Made by a program: the position numbers and the translations under genes. Positions 62,037 to 64,000 of a stretch of 64,000 bases of DNA are shown here, in pieces. Positions within the stretch are counted from its first letter, which is position 1, and each line of letters begins with the position of its first letter. This DNA is from Daucus carota subsp. sativus. Taxonomy: Eukaryota; Streptophyta; Magnoliopsida; Apiales; Apiaceae. The stretch is taken from the NCBI RefSeq assembly GCF_001625215.2, contig NC_030381.2, forward strand, positions 35,896,689 to 35,960,688. The letters run 5' to 3'. A model generated the notes under the pieces. That model was not told the DNA's origin. It made no database searches and worked only from the letters and a program-made list of their open reading frames with translations.

Positions 62037-63113
62037 ATGAAAAATCACCCAGACAAACGTTCCAGAAGAACTACCATGTCTGACGTGAATACCATGAGCG
62101 ATTTCTGGTCCAAACTTCCTCAAGATCTTCTTCGTTTGTTGGTCGATAGGTACGTGGTTAGTGAGAAGGACTTTCTATGTCTTAGATCAGTATGCAGAGA
62201 CTGGCGTTCTGCTCTTCCCAAAAGCTGCTGGAAACGGACTCCTTGGCTTTTGGCTAGGAGGTACCAGACCCCGAATGTGGTTATAAAAGGCCTGGATAGT
62301 CTATGTTCAGGTCATGGGAGTCTAAGTTCATTGTTCGTGACAGATTTGTCTTGGCGTTATTGGGGGTCCTTCACTGGCTGGATCCTAGGCCAAAATCACT
62401 CTGATTATACGTTGAAATTGATAAATCCGCTTACAAAAGCTGTTATTGATCTCCCTGAGCTTCATCACTATTTAGGAAAGGGCGTGGTCTATCATGCTCC
62501 TGGCTCTGATCCTCGTAATCCCGTTATAGGCGTTATGGCAGTTTCTCATAGCTTCAGTGGGATTGCAATGATCGACAATGAGTGCAAAGAGTGGACGTTT
62601 TTGAAAGACAAGAGATACGTCTCCAATAGTGATTTTAAGGACTTGATTTGGTATAAAGATAATGTTGCTGCAGTACGTGGTGATGGGGAAATCGTGTTTT
62701 TTGATGAAAAAAGAGTGGTTCGTTCGTTCAATCCAAAAAGGACATTAGTTAGGGAATATTATGATCATTATTTGGTTGAATCATCAGGGGACTTGTTAAT
62801 AGTAGCCAATGTAGAGCATCGTTATGAAGTCTACAGGCTCAGTCTCAAAACTGGAGGCTGGACACGTGTTTGGGACTTGGGTAGACACTCTCTGTTTGTC
62901 GGGAAGAGTTATTCGATGTCTCATTGGATATCTGCAGACACGACAGGAGACAGTTGGAGACCGAGTTGCATCTACGATGCAACCTACAGTCCAACTGGAT
63001 CTTGTTACAACATAGCGAAGAAGCAGCAGGAGTGTCACGACGTTAGTTCTTTTGATGGCCTCAATAAGTGTTTTGATTTTATTTGGTATATGCCTGCTGT
63101 TGGCTCTAACTGA
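62037..63113 (+). CDS. F-box protein with DUF295 domain
   Basis: Single exon, 358 aa. The F-box spans ~22-60: WSKLPQDLLRLLVDRYV ... DFLCLRSVCRDWRSAL. These bind SKP1 in SCF ubiquitin ligases. The rest follows the DUF295/KIB1-like beta-propeller pattern (LKLINPLTKAVIDLPEL ~ 126-142, then WTFLKDKRY, FFDEKRVV and a final DSWRPSCIYDATYSP stretch, in place of the usual GxxxNSIYFT). I chose the ATG at 62037 as the first true ATG after the TATA box; the in-frame ATGs at codons 14 and 20 (MSDVN, MSDFW) are alternatives. Large, fast-evolving plant family; target unknown. Confidence 0.85.
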   Translation: MKNHPDKRSRRTTMSDVNTMSDFWSKLPQDLLRLLVDRYVVSEKDFLCLRSVCRDWRSALPKSCWKRTPWLLARRYQTPNVVIKGLDSLCSGHGSLSSLFVTDLSWRYWGSFTGWILGQNHSDYTLKLINPLTKAVIDLPELHHYLGKGVVYHAPGSDPRNPVIGVMAVSHSFSGIAMIDNECKEWTFLKDKRYVSNSDFKDLIWYKDNVAAVRGDGEIVFFDEKRVVRSFNPKRTLVREYYDHYLVESSGDLLIVANVEHRYEVYRLSLKTGGWTRVWDLGRHSLFVGKSYSMSHWISADTTGDSWRPSCIYDATYSPTGSCYNIAKKQQECHDVSSFDGLNKCFDFIWYMPAVGSN

Positions 63114-63189
63114 GCAGATAGGAGTTTTTAGATTTGTTGATGATTTTTCGGTTCATGTTATTAAATCTTGTGGATGTCTATGTTAAAAG

Positions 63190-63420
63190 CGTCATAGATT
63201 TATTATTATTATCTAACGGTACAACATGTTCCAAATAGAGATCATGTAGCGTTCTGAAGCCCGAAACGTTATTTCATATAACGTTTCTAAAATACCAAAT
63301 CGTGTTAAATTTTGTATTGATTTTTAGACCTGACCATCACACGATGTAGCAATTTTTTTCTAAGAATCGAAATGTTAAACGTTGCATTATCCGGCGTTAA
63401 TAAGTCATATTGTAGGCCAT
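63190..63420. repeat. Second copy of the palindromic repeat
   Basis: Reverse-oriented relative of 31297-31680, sharing CATTTTTCACAACTTG at its right end, and with CATGTAGCGTTC and ACGATGTAGC motifs. Located just 3' of the F-box gene. Confidence 0.55.
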
Positions 63421-63586
63421 TTTTCACAACTTGTCAATTTCGGTATTTTTGATATTATTTGAAGAAATTGTGATATATGAAACCTTTTTTCATGTTGAAT
63501 CGGAAAAGGATTTCGATCAATAATAACTTTCGAGAGTTTTTTTACTTAAATATTAAAGAAAACAGAGTTCGTTGAACCTAAGAATA

Positions 63587-64000
63587 CTAAGCCCAAATTG
63601 CCATAACAGACATCCCTCCAGCACCTAATACAACTGCAACATAACACAATGCTTGAAGTTTCAGATGTGCTTGTAATTTTGCACCCATGAAATCAGGTGC
63701 TAAGAGATCGACCAATGCCATATAATTCAGTAATCCTGCTGAAGCCGCGTCTAATAGCCCCTCCACGATCAGTGCTGCCGGACTATTGTCACTGTACACG
63801 TTCGACAAAACAAGTCCAAGTATGATTCCAAACGGAGTTGTGGCCGAGAAGAAGAACACCATGATTGCATTCGTCTTGGCACGATAATTAGCCTGATGAT
63901 AAAAGCAATTTAAGCAAGCATGAGAATACGAGATTGAGTAAACTACACAATGATCTGATCCCGTGACTCACCTGAAGTATGCATCCTCCTAGTCCCATTC
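63587..64000 (-). CDS. ZIP family metal transporter (3' part, cut by window edge)
   Basis: Exons 63972-64000 (cut by the edge) and 63587-63892, joined by a GT-AG intron. The visible part is the C-terminal ~112 residues: MGLGGCILQ|ANYRAKT, then TM segments TPFGIILGL and NSPAALIVEGLLDAASAGLLNYMALVDLL, ending CYVAVVLGAGGMSVMAIWA. This matches plant ZIP (ZRT/IRT-like) Zn/Fe transporters; the subgroup cannot be told without the N-terminus and His-rich loop. Confidence 0.9.

Overview
The window is nuclear DNA of a flowering plant. Genes are split by AT-rich GT-AG introns, many proteins are plant-specific (PMEI, AGP galactosyltransferase, boron transporter, F-box/DUF295), and the AT-rich intergenic DNA is littered with short inverted-repeat transposons. 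The protein flavour suggests a eudicot, possibly an asterid such as Apiaceae, but nothing here fixes the species. All exon coordinates are hand-read from splice consensus and reading-frame continuity.

Region 1 (1-7.2 kb) is a tandemly duplicated block of small stress-response A/B-barrel (DABB) genes on +, next to a pectin methylesterase/invertase inhibitor (PMEI) gene on -. Four DABB copies are seen: one good copy that has lost its stop codon (1465-2277), one with a normal stop but a damaged splice donor (4932-5624), one clear pseudogene (3763-4324) and one exon-2 fragment (98-500). Three copies of the PMEI 3' tail mark the duplication units, but only one PMEI gene survives (6479-7102).

Region 2 (7.6-20.4 kb) carries three housekeeping genes on -: mitochondrial dihydrolipoyl dehydrogenase, a PP2C phosphatase, and a seven-exon GT31 beta-galactosyltransferase with a galectin domain.

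Region 3 (21.9-36.1 kb) is the most unusual part. It holds three tandem - strand genes derived from a hAT transposase (564, 510 and 501 codons). All are open and all share an intron just before the ATG and another beginning exactly 19 nt after the stop. Catalytic positions of the transposase appear substituted, the BED finger is absent, and no transposon ends were found. Two younger transposons (a 598-bp hairpin and a ~400-bp element) are each missing from the matching place in a sister copy.

Region 4 (38.9-47.2 kb) is a ten-exon tRNA(Ile)-lysidine synthase (TilS-like) gene on +. Its last intron contains a ~1.3-kb long-inverted-repeat element that carries a decayed copy of the same gene's first exon. 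Intron 5 holds an unrecognised antisense gene fragment.

Region 5 (50.7-58.4 kb) has a secreted polygalacturonase on + and a BOR-type boron transporter on -, converging. One boron-transporter intron uses a GC donor. These two plus the PMEI all bear on cell-wall pectin: the polygalacturonase and PMEI act on pectin itself, and borate crosslinks it. No co-regulation can be inferred from this sequence.

Region 6 (58.6-64 kb) is a run of MITE-like elements, an intronless F-box/DUF295 gene on +, and the 3' end of a ZIP metal transporter on - cut by the window edge.
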